Of a stretch of 64,000 nucleotides of DNA, positions 1 through 10,294 are shown in pieces; the first letter of the stretch is position 1; every line of letters starts with the position of its first letter. The position numbers and the translations under genes are program-made. Under the pieces are notes generated by a model. It was not told the DNA's origin. It ran no database searches and worked only from the letters and a program-made list of their open reading frames with translations. This DNA is from Chrysophaeum taylorii (Eukaryota; Sar; Pelagophyceae; Pelagomonadales; Pelagomonadaceae). The DNA lies in assembly GCA_029834535.1 (NCBI GenBank), contig JAQMWT010000317.1:1-64000 (forward strand). Reading direction: 5' to 3'.

Positions 1-2265
1 TGCTTGGCTGTACGAGTTCTTCGGGCACAATGTGTCGTTGGACAGCGTGCCTTTTTGGTCGGTCGCCGGCGTCGTTTCCGCGCAAACGTCGTAGCCTTCA
101 AAGCCGCAGCACACTTCGTTGAAGAGCGCGTCCATCGCGTCAATGTTGACGCACGCTCGGAGCTTGTGGATATCGTCTTTGGTTTTTTCGTACGATGCGA
201 CGTAGGTTGATAGAAGGAGAGAATGGTCGTTGAACTCTTCGACGCTCGCCGTCGAATACTCGGAGCAGGCATCGGTCCGCATCACATCGTACTCCGATAT
301 GAGGTCGGAGTACTTGGTCGCGCCGTTGATTGACGCGTAGTTGTAGGCGACCGAGTACAAGTTCTCCGACAAAAACGTGCCGTTCGCGTGCCCGCGCACG
401 CAGCCGCGCCCGTACTCGCGGTAGACGGGGACGTACGACGCCGCGATGGCGATGGCGACCAAAGCGACGAAGAAGGCCATCAGCGCGACGCTCGAGAAGA
501 GCATCGAAATGATCCAGCCGTACTTGATACACCACTCGATCCGCCGTGTTGTTTTATCTTCGTCTTTTGGCGACGGCGCGTCGAACCGGAGATCGGCCAT
601 CGGGAGGTGAATGCCCGAGCGACTCCAAAATCGGCGTATCGTGAGGTAGCTCTGGAGCGTTCGCCACGCGTAATCGAAGAAGAGCAACAGCGCGGACAGC
701 TGCCCAATGCCGACGACAAAAATCTTTCCCCAGTCGATTCGCGACTTCTCGAGTGTGATCCAGGAAAAGACGTCGAGATCTGTGGACGAGGCGAAATCGG
801 CCGACGACAGATTGAGGGAGTAGGAAGAATACGCATCGTCTTCCTCCACCTGCTGCTGAAGCTCGGCGAAGGTGTTCAAGGTGACGGCTTGCCGCGCCAC
901 GAAGCTGTCGGCCTCGGCCGCGTGGCGCGCTTCCTCGGCGGAGGCATTGATCGCGTGGTCGCTGTAGTCGCCGTATTGCGGCGGTGCGTAGTCTTCCAAG
1001 CCAAACGGCGACAGCCTCGCAACTCTTTCGAGATCCGTCCGCAACTTGGTCGCACGCACGAAGGTTTCTGCCGACGCGAGAGTAATATCCGCGACGAAGG
1101 CCTCGTAGACGGCATCGAGCTCGCTCGGATAGAGGTAGCTCGCACCGGGCAAGCTGCGGTAATGGTCGAACGGAGAATCGAAGTTGCAGCGTCCCGTCTC
1201 GTAGATGTCCTGGCTGCAAAATCTGGGTGGAGGTACGTAGTAAGTTTCGGGCGAAAGATCGATGAAATCCGGAACTTGGACCAGGATGGCCTTTTTCACC
1301 TTCTTCCACCACTTGTCGATGTCATCGATCAGATCCGAGATTTTCTCGTACGATTTCTCGACGTTGGCCGCGAAAAGCTCGACCTCGCCGATCATGTCTT
1401 CGATCGTTTGTTTTGTCCACAAGAGCTGGTTGCTCGCGATGCCGTGGACGTGGCTGAAAAGCTCGCGCGCGTCTTCCAGGAGCGGGCACGACGTGTAGTT
1501 GGCATCGTCGCGCGTCGACACGCACGACGTCAACATGTCGACGGCGGGAAACAAGCCGTCGAAGCTCGCGTTCGAGAGGGCGACGAAGGGCTCGACGATG
1601 GCCTCGATCGCCTTGGCGACCGCGCGCTGGATGGTGGCAGTCTTGTTCGCGACGTACGCCTTGTCGTAATCTGCCCGATCGTTCGAGTACGCGACGACGC
1701 GGCTCACCGTCGACGTCGACTCGTCGCGGAACGACGTGCTTTCGGCGAAGGCCTCCGTCCGAACGGCGGACACGTCACCGATGTCGTTAGCGACGTCTTC
1801 GCACGAACACGCGCCGTCGTCGCACTCGACGTCGCAGTCGCTCTCTCCGCCGTCGCACGCGTACACGATTTCGTGCGTCGTGGCGAGCGACGCGTACTCC
1901 CCGAGCGCGCTCCTCGAGTTGGTCAGCGCTTCGGAGCACGACGCCGAGAGCTCGCGGGCGACGTTCAATACCTCCGCGTTCGACGCGGAGGCCGCGAGCG
2001 TCGACGCAATCTCGTCTTGAAGCGCGGCGTCGTAGGCCTCGCGGCATTGTTCGACCTGTCGCGTGACGCACTTGGCGTACGCTCGTTTCTGCGCCTGCGT
2101 CGCTCGAAGGGCGCTCGCGCACGTTTCTCGGACTTGGCGGCTCTCCGGGGTGTCTATCACCAGGGCCGCCACGCTGGTTGCGACCGACAGCGACGACAGC
2201 CACAACAGCGCAACCGCGAAAAACGAAAACAGTATTCGGTTGCCGTGGTGGACTTGGACATTCAT
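1..2265 (-). CDS. Large multi-pass membrane protein, unknown family, 3' end beyond left edge
   Basis: The minus strand is open in one frame from an ATG at 2265-2263 to the window edge (755 codons, no stop), with natural amino-acid composition. I do not recognise the family. A signal-anchor or TM segment lies at residues ~12-35. A ~480-residue Cys-containing, probably luminal or extracellular region follows, including an acidic Cys cluster near residues 145-155. Further TM segments lie at ~516-534 and ~582-611, and then another Cys-rich stretch runs off the edge. Two in-frame stops lie upstream of the ATG (2341-2400), which supports this start. The layout (one N-terminal TM, a long ectodomain, then paired TMs) loosely recalls tweety or prominin-like topologies, but no signature was found. 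It is divergent from the surface-protein gene at 2779, so the ~510 bp between them probably holds both promoters. Confidence 0.75.
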   Translation of the reverse strand, partial: MNVQVHHGNRILFSFFAVALLWLSSLSVATSVAALVIDTPESRQVRETCASALRATQAQKRAYAKCVTRQVEQCREAYDAALQDEIASTLAASASNAEVLNVARELSASCSEALTNSRSALGEYASLATTHEIVYACDGGESDCDVECDDGACSCEDVANDIGDVSAVRTEAFAESTSFRDESTSTVSRVVAYSNDRADYDKAYVANKTATIQRAVAKAIEAIVEPFVALSNASFDGLFPAVDMLTSCVSTRDDANYTSCPLLEDARELFSHVHGIASNQLLWTKQTIEDMIGEVELFAANVEKSYEKISDLIDDIDKWWKKVKKAILVQVPDFIDLSPETYYVPPPRFCSQDIYETGRCNFDSPFDHYRSLPGASYLYPSELDAVYEAFVADITLASAETFVRATKLRTDLERVARLSPFGLEDYAPPQYGDYSDHAINASAEEARHAAEADSFVARQAVTLNTFAELQQQVEEDDAYSSYSLNLSSADFASSTDLDVFSWITLEKSRIDWGKIFVVGIGQLSALLLFFDYAWRTLQSYLTIRRFWSRSGIHLPMADLRFDAPSPKDEDKTTRRIEWCIKYGWIISMLFSSVALMAFFVALVAIAIAASYVPVYREYGRGCVRGHANGTFLSENLYSVAYNYASINGATKYSDLISEYDVMRTDACSEYSTASVEEFNDHSLLLSTYVASYEKTKDDIHKLRACVNIDAMDALFNEVCCGFEGYDVCAETTPATDQKGTLSNDTLCPKNSYSQA

Positions 2266-2459
2266 GACGCTCCGTCTCGCTCTGGCGCGCAACCCGCACG
2301 CTTCTGGAATCAAGGCGTCGACGATGCGTAACACCGGGCCGCGAAACGACTCGAGCCTGCGGGGCGTTTGCCTTCATGCACACTACTTAGTGACAACAAC
2401 AACCACAAACACCATTGGTGCTGGTGGTGGTGGTGGTGGTGTCTACTTTTCTCGCACCA

Positions 2460-2491
<32 letters not shown>

Positions 2492-2778
2492 AGCTCTCGA
2501 GCGACGAGCTGCGCCGATGCGCCGGTGGTACCGCGTCTTCCTCCACGCCCTTGTTGTCGTCGTCTCCCCGCATCAATCGCAACTTGTTCTTCTTGGGACG
2601 CCTGCGTTTTATTGCTCACAGAGCAGCGCAGAGCATAGCAGAACAGAACAGATCTGGGGATACTGCGCAATGCACACGCCCGAAGAGCGACGAAGGGCCT
2701 CGAAATGAAAATACGCTCTTTGGAGGTAGTTGCTGACGTCACTTCAACATCGGAAGACACCTAGAAGAAGAAGGAAGA
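2266..2778. promoter_or_regulatory. Divergent intergenic region with trinucleotide repeats
   Basis: This 513-bp spacer separates two divergent membrane or surface protein genes. It contains a GGT run at about 2419-2440 and a TCG run of about ten units at 2461-2490. No clear TATA box was seen. ORFs here are low-complexity products of the repeats. Confidence 0.5.
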
Positions 2779-5694
2779 ATGCCAAGTCTCGTCGTCGTCG
2801 TCGTCGGCTCGGTCCTTGCTGTCCGATCGACGAGCGCCCTCGTGACAGATGACCTGATCGTGTCGTACTCGTTTCCGCGCAGCGAGTGCCTCGAGGGCGC
2901 GTTTCAGAGCGACGACGGACTCGCGCTTTTCGGCCCACTACGCACGTACGATACGACGTGCCCGAGCGGCGATGGCGTGGAAAATGTGAACGATGGCGGC
3001 CCCGTGACGACTTGGAAAGTAGTCTCCGACAAAAACGCATCGGCCTTCAACGCCATGATGGCCGAGTCCGTCGCGAGCGGCTCCGACGGGTTCTCGATCG
3101 AGCTGTGGTGGAAGCGAGGCGCGGGTCGTAGACGGACATTCCGGCCACTCGTGTCGATGTCAGCAACGGGCCCTGGGAGCACCTATTGCTCTGAGATTTC
3201 CGGTTTCCGTTTATCAGAGTACGACGTCGGGTACCTCGCTTTTTGGTTCTGGGACGAAGACGGCGCCACCGCCGCGGCGTGCACGGAGTTGTACCTGGAG
3301 ACCACGCCGTCGGCGCTGGATTTTGCGGGAAGTTCCTACATCCACCTCGCGCTTGTCGTAGGGAACGATATCGACATATATGTCAATTCCTTGCTCTTTT
3401 ACTCGAAATCGTTTCTCCGGGAACGACGACCGTACGATAGTATTCGATACGACCGGTGGGATCCCTCGTACAAACTACAGTTATTTTCGGACGGTCGTTC
3501 GCGCCAAAGACAATTCTCCGAGGGGGAAGGCGTCATTCACGCCCTCCGCATCTACTCGAGGCGCCTCACGGTGAACGACGTCGGCTCGAATTACTTCGAA
3601 AGACTTCCGAACTCGCGGCCGGTCGTTTCGAATACGAAGGTCGTGCTGAACGAGGACGGCCAAAGAGAAAACGAGACGGAAAAAATTGCTGCCGAGCTCT
3701 ACGGCGCAGAACTTCCGATTTGGGCGCTCGCTCGAATCGCGTTGGCGGCCGTGGACGAAGACGACCTCGAGGAACACCCAAACCAGAGATTCGCAGAAAT
3801 TCGAGCCCGTCCGATGCGCGTTTTTGTGGACGATACCTCGTCGCTCAAAGCTCAAGTGCTCACATCGAACGGCTCGCTTTTGGGGGACGGAGACGAGGTA
3901 CCGCGGGAGGAGGACGGGAGCTACGTCGTGTTGATAAGGCCGCCGCTCAATTCCTACGACGACGTCGTGAACGTGTCGTTCTGGGCTGTCGATGGCGTGA
4001 CTGGCTTGCGATCCGAAGATGTAGCGGTAGCGAGCGTCACGATCGTGCCCGTCAACGATCCGCCGATAGGCATCGTTAACAACGTCACGCGCGTCGTGCG
4101 CGCCGCGACGACCGAGATTCTAGCGCTTGAAGCTTCGGACGTCGACGGCGATGCTATCGTTGGGTTCTACGTCGTTTCGATCCCGCAGAACGCGACGCTC
4201 CGGAGGGTCTTAAGTGCGAACAGCACGGTGGTAGGGGCGCCGCTGGAGGTCGGCGCCTACGTACCGGGTCTCGAGGTCGCTTTCAACTACGTCGTCCCCG
4301 CGAAGAAGACCGTCGACGGCGTATACGATCGCGTAGCGTTTTCCTTCGAGCCCGTCGACGAGCACGGCGCCGTCGGCGCAACATCAGTTGTCGAAGTTTT
4401 GGTGACGACGAACATTTTTACGTTTCAAAAGACGAGCACGCTGCTCCAAAATTTTGAGGAGGAAAGAACAGCCAACGTGAGTCTGTACGCGATGGACTCG
4501 TCGGATGCTCGGCTCGAAGTTTGCCTCGACATTCTCGACGTACGGCCACCGTCCTCGCAGCTTTACGACATCGATGGAAGCCAGCTCTTCGCGGGCAACA
4601 CCGTAAAAACGCGAATCAACAAAGACCTTTACGACTCCGGCGCGAAAGTCTTCTACGCGGCGCCGCCGAACCTCTTCACGACGCCGACGACCCGCTGGAA
4701 CGCATCAACGTTGAAACTAGAAACCGCCGCGATCGACTTTGTCGCGTATGCGTGCGACTTTCGTGAGGTGAGATCTATCGACGCCACGCAGCTGGTGCCG
4801 ATCGTCAACGTCGCCGACCCGGCCGACGTGTTTATCGAGCCGCGGGAGTTTTCTGTCTATGCCTATTCGGCGACAGCCCACGAAGATTTTCCGATGGTGC
4901 TGGATCTTCGACAGGAAGCTCTTCTCGTGGTCTCCGACGCCGACCGCGATGTCGACGCGCTCCGAGTCGACGTCTCGTGCAAGCACGGCCTCGTCTCGCT
5001 CGACCACGACCTCCTACATCTCGCCGATTTTAATTCTGACACCTACTGCCAAGACGAGGAACTCGCGTGGACATGCGAGGGCTCCGGCACCGACGATCGC
5101 GCGATGACTTTCGTCGCCACGCCCTCGGACGCCGGGCGTCTCCTGTCCACCATTACGTACTACAGTCTCCGCCCGAACGTAAACGACGTCGTCGCCATCA
5201 CGCTCTACGACGGCGCGGACGACTCTCAACAAACCGGCTGTCTCTCGGAATCGCAGTACAAGACCTACTCGGTGCGCACGCGATGCGCCGTGGCGACCAC
5301 GACATTCGTGGTGCACGTCGACAACTTCGCCTCGGTCGTCGCGGGAAACTCCGAATCTAGCGATAGTTTCTCTTGGCAGCTTCTCGTCGGAGTCCTGTGC
5401 TTTACCTTGGTCCTATGCTGCGGAGGCTGTCGCTGCGCCCTGCGTGCTCGTCGACGTCGCGCGCGCAAACGCCGAAAGGCTACGCGTGCCGCATGCGAGG
5501 TGCGAACCACGACGTCCGACTTCTTCGACGAGGAAAAACACTACGCCCACAATCTCCTCTGGGTGAGGAACAAAGGGGCCGACGCGATGGCGCGATGTTC
5601 GCGCATGTTGACCGGGGAAGAAACACCGCCGCCACCCGGGCTTCCGGCCAGCCCGACCACGCCGAACGCTCTCGTCGAAAAAGCCAGAATATAA
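2779..5694 (+). CDS. Type I surface protein: LamG-like domain plus cadherin-like repeats
   Basis: The 971-residue ORF begins with a hydrophobic signal peptide (residues ~1-20). Residues ~30-270 have the shape of a LamG/concanavalin-like domain (SIELWWKR, HLALVVGNDIDIYVN, ALRIYSRRL). Ig/cadherin-like repeats follow, with a VNDPP motif near residue 425, the usual end of tandem cadherin-like repeats, and several potential N-glycosylation sites. A single TM segment lies at ~866-884, followed by a basic stop-transfer stretch and a ~85-residue cytoplasmic tail ending Pro-rich. This predicts a cell-surface adhesion or recognition protein with a large ectodomain; its ligand cannot be inferred. No intron is needed to read it. 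The ATG has an A-rich context (AAGAATG). Confidence 0.8.
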   Translation: MPSLVVVVVGSVLAVRSTSALVTDDLIVSYSFPRSECLEGAFQSDDGLALFGPLRTYDTTCPSGDGVENVNDGGPVTTWKVVSDKNASAFNAMMAESVASGSDGFSIELWWKRGAGRRRTFRPLVSMSATGPGSTYCSEISGFRLSEYDVGYLAFWFWDEDGATAAACTELYLETTPSALDFAGSSYIHLALVVGNDIDIYVNSLLFYSKSFLRERRPYDSIRYDRWDPSYKLQLFSDGRSRQRQFSEGEGVIHALRIYSRRLTVNDVGSNYFERLPNSRPVVSNTKVVLNEDGQRENETEKIAAELYGAELPIWALARIALAAVDEDDLEEHPNQRFAEIRARPMRVFVDDTSSLKAQVLTSNGSLLGDGDEVPREEDGSYVVLIRPPLNSYDDVVNVSFWAVDGVTGLRSEDVAVASVTIVPVNDPPIGIVNNVTRVVRAATTEILALEASDVDGDAIVGFYVVSIPQNATLRRVLSANSTVVGAPLEVGAYVPGLEVAFNYVVPAKKTVDGVYDRVAFSFEPVDEHGAVGATSVVEVLVTTNIFTFQKTSTLLQNFEEERTANVSLYAMDSSDARLEVCLDILDVRPPSSQLYDIDGSQLFAGNTVKTRINKDLYDSGAKVFYAAPPNLFTTPTTRWNASTLKLETAAIDFVAYACDFREVRSIDATQLVPIVNVADPADVFIEPREFSVYAYSATAHEDFPMVLDLRQEALLVVSDADRDVDALRVDVSCKHGLVSLDHDLLHLADFNSDTYCQDEELAWTCEGSGTDDRAMTFVATPSDAGRLLSTITYYSLRPNVNDVVAITLYDGADDSQQTGCLSESQYKTYSVRTRCAVATTTFVVHVDNFASVVAGNSESSDSFSWQLLVGVLCFTLVLCCGGCRCALRARRRRARKRRKATRAACEVRTTTSDFFDEEKHYAHNLLWVRNKGADAMARCSRMLTGEETPPPPGLPASPTTPNALVEKARI

Positions 5695-5977
5695 GGTATA
5701 GTTGCGGCGCGCGAGTCGCGACTTGCATCATTTCGCCTCCGCCTCACCATTGCTTCCAGTTTCGGCAAGACACGCCCACTATCATAACGTGTCTACCGAT
5801 CCGCGGCAGCCAGGGCTGAAAGTTATCGCCCGATATGCAACGTCCCTTGCAGCACTAATACGCGCCTTGAACTTCAAGTGATCTGCATCCTCATCTTGCT
5901 TCATAATACTTTACTTTAGCTTTACCGATTTTTTTACCAGGGGCTTAAGCCTGATTCGGTCCCTTATTTTCGGATCG
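5695..5977. other. Intergenic, no gene seen
   Basis: This is the 3' flank of the surface-protein gene and the left flank of the Harbinger-like element. Nothing coding is recognisable. The sequence around 5945-5970 may be the element's left end: an AGGGGCTTAAGCC stretch weakly resembles the inverse of 8135-8150. Confidence 0.4.
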
Positions 5978-6275
5978 ATGCGGGCGGAGGTGTACGACGG
6001 TGTGCGGGCCCTCGAGCCGGTTGACGCTAGCGACGACAGCGCCGAAGAAGATGGCTTCGATGAGCTCGGCATGGATCTGCTCAGAAGGCACCTCGGCAAG
6101 CTGAAAGGCGCCGCTCTAGAACGCTTTCGGTACAGAGTCTGCACCAAAATCCGTCCGAACGTCAAGATCCTCGCGGGAAACGCACCCGACCACCTATGGG
6201 GCATGCTCAGCGCGCCTAGGCCGCAGATTACGCACTTGTTTACTGAAATGAAGTGCGACCTTCTGAAAGGGCACC

Positions 6276-7022
6276 ATGAACTGGAACGAGTTGATGCAAC
6301 TCTTGCTCGTGACCGAACCGCCTTCTGGGGAGTATGTGAACCCCGGGCCGGTGGAGCCGCGCAGGTCGCCGCGTAAGAGTGGCGCTCGGGAGGAAGAGGA
6401 GCTCCAGAGCGAAGGTGCGGCTGCGGCTTCTGCGCTCGCATCACTTGAGGCGTCGCGGCCACTGTCCCCGCTGGTGGCAAGGCGCTCCCCGCCGCGACTG
6501 GCGTGGCCGCCGTCGTCGCCGGAGCGGCCGCCACCGGTGGTAAGGGGCTACTCGCATTTGCGTGATGACGCGCGCCTGGCTAGAGCCATTCTCCAGCACA
6601 AGGAGGCCTTCCTCAAAATCGACGAGACTCCGACGCGCACGCAGATGGAGCAACGGAAGGTGTCTGGCAATGTCACCGTCTGGATGGAGATTGCGGCCAC
6701 CTTCAACGACCCGAACTTCAAACCTCCCAACTAGTACGCGGATGACTTCCGTCTGAAGAAACTCACGACGACCTGGTCCGGACACGTGATGGGCGCGGAC
6801 AAGGTGCAGTTTCAGTTCAAGCAAATTCGAAGCAAGCTGGACGAGGCCAACGGCAGATTCAGAAGGAGCGGCCAGGGTGACGGCGGCAAGGACGACGACG
6901 AGGAGGAGGAAAAAGCCGAGGTCAGGAGCTCAAACTTCTGGAATTTCTGCGACGGTGAAGTCAACGTGTACTACTTCTACCTAGTCTCGCCAACGAGGTC
7001 GGACCGGAGGTTGTCGGTGTGA
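6276..7022 (+). pseudogene. Harbinger accessory (Myb/SANT-like) protein, interrupted by TAG
   Basis: From the ATG at 6276 (CACCATGA context) the frame is open to 7022 except for one TAG at 6732-6734. A related frame upstream (5978-6376) may encode its true N-terminus. The part spanning the TAG has a Trp/Lys-rich helical pattern (VWMEIAATFNDPNF before it, KLTTTWSGH and RSKLDEANGRFRRSGQGD after it), like the trihelix/Myb DNA-binding proteins that accompany Harbinger nucleases. Position opposite a Harbinger nuclease is the main support. The 3' end overlaps the end of the nuclease gene on the other strand. The premature stop suggests the copy no longer makes a full protein. Confidence 0.55.
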
Positions 7023-8054
7023 CGAGGCGACGATCGATACAGAAGTTGTGGAGGCTGGCACAACAGCATTTGAGTGGAGCTCGCCGATCATGGCGCAATT
7101 CAAGTTTGCGCCAGAGCACACCCCACTTGCGAATGAGCATGCCAAAAGCGCATTCGATATTCATGCGCAGGGCGCTCTGGACGTAGTTGAAGCTCTCTTC
7201 TGGTGAGACATGCGAGCCAGGGATTGGTGAAAGGAGCCACGACTTACAGCAGTAGGCCGCTTCGCCAATGAGAAAGAAGCTCCCGGGAATGCTACCGTTC
7301 TCAAACTGCTCGAACAGTGACGCGGAGCGGAAGTGGTTCCAATCATGCGCGGAGCCAGGGAAGCTGATTTCAAAGAAGAGGAAACGACGCTCCGCATCAC
7401 ACACCGCTTGGGCCAAGAGGCCGTACTTATCTTTGCGCGGGACATGGTAACGCCGAGCGTTGTCCACCGCACAACCCGTTTTTTTAATCTCGAATATGCA
7501 GCAGTCGATGGCGCCGACGCAGCCCTTAAAGCACTGGTTGCCTGACTTGGCCCTGAAGCCCTGCTCCACAGCACTCAAATCAGCCTCAGTGACCGGGAAT
7601 CTCGTCGCGAGCTCCGCGTTGATGGAGTCGATAGTGCGCCAGATGGAGTTGTAAACTCCGCAGTCGAGAGGCTGTAGCGGTCGGTGATGTCCCAAACTTG
7701 ACCACCCGCCAAGAATCTGAGCGTCGCCGCCAACCGCACCTCCGGTGTGATCTCGCCACGCGTGTCCGATCGTTGCGCCTGAGCGACGCACTGAGTCGTG
7801 ATCCGATGCCGAATCATCCCCAGCAGGACGTTGAAGTCGTCTATCTCCATTCGAAAGTTCCGCCGGAACACCCTGGACGACGTCGTCGACACCCACGAGT
7901 CCCAGTTGTAGCGCTCGTCAGTCCGGGGCCGCTTCGGCCCGCACGGCCCGAGGTCGGACTCACTTTGCGCCACGGATATGGCGACCAAGCGGACGCTCTG
8001 CCACCAGAAGTTCACAGCTTCTGTGACCAGGCGATTTTTGCGCTTCAAACACAC
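6961..8054 (-). pseudogene. Harbinger DDE nuclease (HARBI1-like), frameshifted
   Basis: The N-terminal part reads from about 8054 to 7665 (FRMEIDDFNVLLGMIRHRI, then LAATLRFLAGGQVWDITDRY), which is the usual helical region before a HARBI1/DDE_Tnp_4 catalytic core. The core continues in another frame from about 7670 to 6961 (LDCGVYNSIWRTID onward). The catalytic triad is visible, numbered in the 311-codon frame that ends at 6961: Asp131 in GAIDCCIF, Asp185 in PGSAHDWNHF, and Glu248 in RMNIECAFG. A single frameshift near 7665 separates the two parts, so the copy is dead or needs correction. No ATG is clear at the 5' end; the frame opens with GTG. Confidence 0.8.
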
Positions 8055-8060
8055 CTGTTC

Positions 8061-10294
8061 ACGCTAAGGGTCTTGTTGTGGTAAAGAATGAGACTCCTTA
8101 TTTATTTTTGCGTCCAAAAAATCGATTCAAAACTAATAAGGATGAGCCCTCAATAAAGAACGGGTCTTAATCATTATGGCAATATCATCGAGATCCATGG
8201 GTCAACGAGAACGAAGGAGCACCATGACGGTGAAGTTCGATAGGCAAACAAACTCCTCTACAAGGCGCGCGCGCCTTGAGTGTGGCCTTCATGCATGCAT
8301 GAAGGTCGCCTTGGTCTTTAATAGGCGGGATTTGCGAACTTGATAGTATTTAAATTATCATCTCAAGCGTGTCCTCGTCATGCTTAAGCACCTCTACAAC
8401 GTCGACAAGCGTGTTGTTGGTCCACGGTAGCTACGTCACCCATGCCCGCCGCGGCTTGGTTAGTGCTAGGAGCTCGCACGCACCTGCCCGACCCGGATCT
8501 TCAAACGGATGTTGGTCGACAGCGACTGCGCCAACGTCACCGAGGTCGTTGTTGGCCCAGATCCTCCGTCCGCACGAGTGGGCGCTCGTTCATGCCTTCT
8601 TCGTTTGGGCCGGGCTCGCTGCGCCCTCACCTCCCTCAGCCATGTCGCCGCCTTGGGCAGCCAAGCCCAGGTAGCCCGTACCCAACAAGATATCCACCAC
8701 CGTCGCACTTATGTCCGGCGGCAAGACGCGTACGATCCGGGCATCTTCTCCCACTGGTTCGGCGGCGAGTCGGCATGGATGCCCGTCTCGGACGCCCCCC
8801 CCCCCCTTTCATATGGCACTCCGCGCTTTCATACTCCCTCAATCACCGTTTTTTTTGCCCGGCAAGCGGGCTTGCCCCTCGCTTTACGCCGGAACTCTCC
8901 TCTCCTACCTTCTGCTTTTGTAATCCTCCTCTCTGTTCATAATGAATAGCCGACTGAGAGGAAGACGGAAGCGCGGAGTACCGTGCGGGGAGAGGGAATC
9001 ACAGAGTGTACCCCGCTTAATGACCGTAGCTGAGAGCAAAATGTGGAAGACGACACACGCGGTGGGTTCTTAATAGCCGACTGCTAGCACGACACGCGGG
9101 TTCAAGTAGAAGAATTGAATGATATTTTCGAAATAGTACCTCGCACCGCTAGCCGGGTCAATAAGACACGCCTTTTTACGAAGCTGTTACCACTCTCGTC
9201 GTTTCCAAATAGATTTTTGGGTTGTTGAAAACCGTGTGAATCTAAGATATAGGGCGGGGTCATCGCATTGCAACATAGGCAGTAGGCTCGGCTTGAAAAC
9301 ACCTAACGGCGTTGGTACACGGATGATCCCGTGCATTCGTTACAACATGCCCTGGTTGACTTTGCATGCGCAGCAATGAAATGGGTGGTGGCTAAAAAAA
9401 AATGATCAGCTGCTAGGCAGGCTACTACGGTACGCTCGCAAAGACAACAACAAATAAGGCGACCGACGTGACGTCAGGCTGAGGTAAAAAGATCCAAAAA
9501 TTCAAGTCGCCGAATTATTAGGAGGCAGAAGCCGAGATTTTCACAGAGCAAAATAATTGCGGCGAGCAATATAATATGTTTGCTGTCATTGTGCTCCATT
9601 GTTGGAGCCGGTGTTGCGATGCGTGGAAAATCTCCTCAATGCTCAACGCTGAAGCCAACGCCGCCGGTCGGAACTTGGTTAGTTCAAAGCGCAGCACCTC
9701 GCCAACATAATTAGTGGTTTCGTGGGTGTAAACTCAACGCGCGGGGAACACAGCAGGGTAATTCGCAACGGCTTGAGACAAGGCGCTCAGCAGTTTAGCT
9801 CTTCCGACGTGCTCACCGACGTGGATCTGCCGCGAGCGGGTGATTTTTTTTTACCACGCTCAGAGCCTCGTCAACGAGACGGGGTCCTTTGCTGCAGCGG
9901 ATGGCACTGGGTGGTGCCATTCGCGATAATGCGATCGTTGTCCCAGCAGCACATTATTGTTTGACGCGCCGAGCTTGGCGGCACTGTTGACGTGTAGCAT
10001 AATCGCAGCTCGGCAACGTGCAGGGCCTCGCGAAGGCGCGCGCGTGGATAAGGGCGCCGGCGGCGGCCCGCGGTTTGGTCAAGTGGGCAGCAGCTCTTGA
10101 GAAGAGAGAAGCGCCATGGTCGTCGTGGCGTGGCGTGGCGTGGCGAGCGCGCCAGAACAGAAATAGGCCCGCGACTTATTAATTATTCCGCAAGGAGGAG
10201 AGTAGGAGGTAGCTTTCAAGATCCCCCTCGTTTGAAGGACGACGACGACGACCAGATCGCCGCGGTTGTGCAATAGTCCCAGCGACTTCAGCAG
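8061..10294. other. 2.2-kb gene-poor stretch with repeat relics
   Basis: No convincing gene was found on either strand; the ORFs are short and Pro/Arg/Ser-rich. It holds a perfect 20-bp palindrome at 8286-8305, a segment at 8699-8735 similar to 22664-22700 in the copia element, a C run at about 8801, and about four tandem GTGGC units near 10125-10145. Confidence 0.5.
8286..8305. repeat. Perfect 20-bp palindrome (CCTTCATGCATGCATGAAGG)
   Basis: The sequence equals its own reverse complement over 20 bp and lies in non-coding DNA to the right of the Harbinger element. It could be a fortuitous cruciform, a binding site for a dimeric factor, or the scar of an inverted-repeat element. Confidence 0.7.

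Larger units (their letters stand above)
5978..8060. mobile_element. Broken PIF/Harbinger-type DNA transposon
   Basis: The element carries the two genes typical of Harbingers in convergent orientation: a DNA-binding-protein-like ORF on plus (5978-7022) and a DDE nuclease on minus (6961-8054). Both are damaged. The plus ORF has an in-frame TAG at 6732 and probably a frame change near 6300; the nuclease has a frameshift near 7665. Terminal inverted repeats and the expected 3-bp target duplication could not be fixed with confidence. Confidence 0.75.

Noticed and set aside
388-2331. 647-codon plus-strand ORF
   Set aside because: It is antisense to the 755-codon membrane protein frame, has Arg/Asp/Val-rich composition, and lacks any motif or TM pattern.
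5945-8150. Terminal inverted repeats of the Harbinger element
   Set aside because: Only an imperfect match (AGGGGCTTAAGCC against GAGGGCTCATCC) was found and no reliable 3-bp target duplication, so boundaries were left open.
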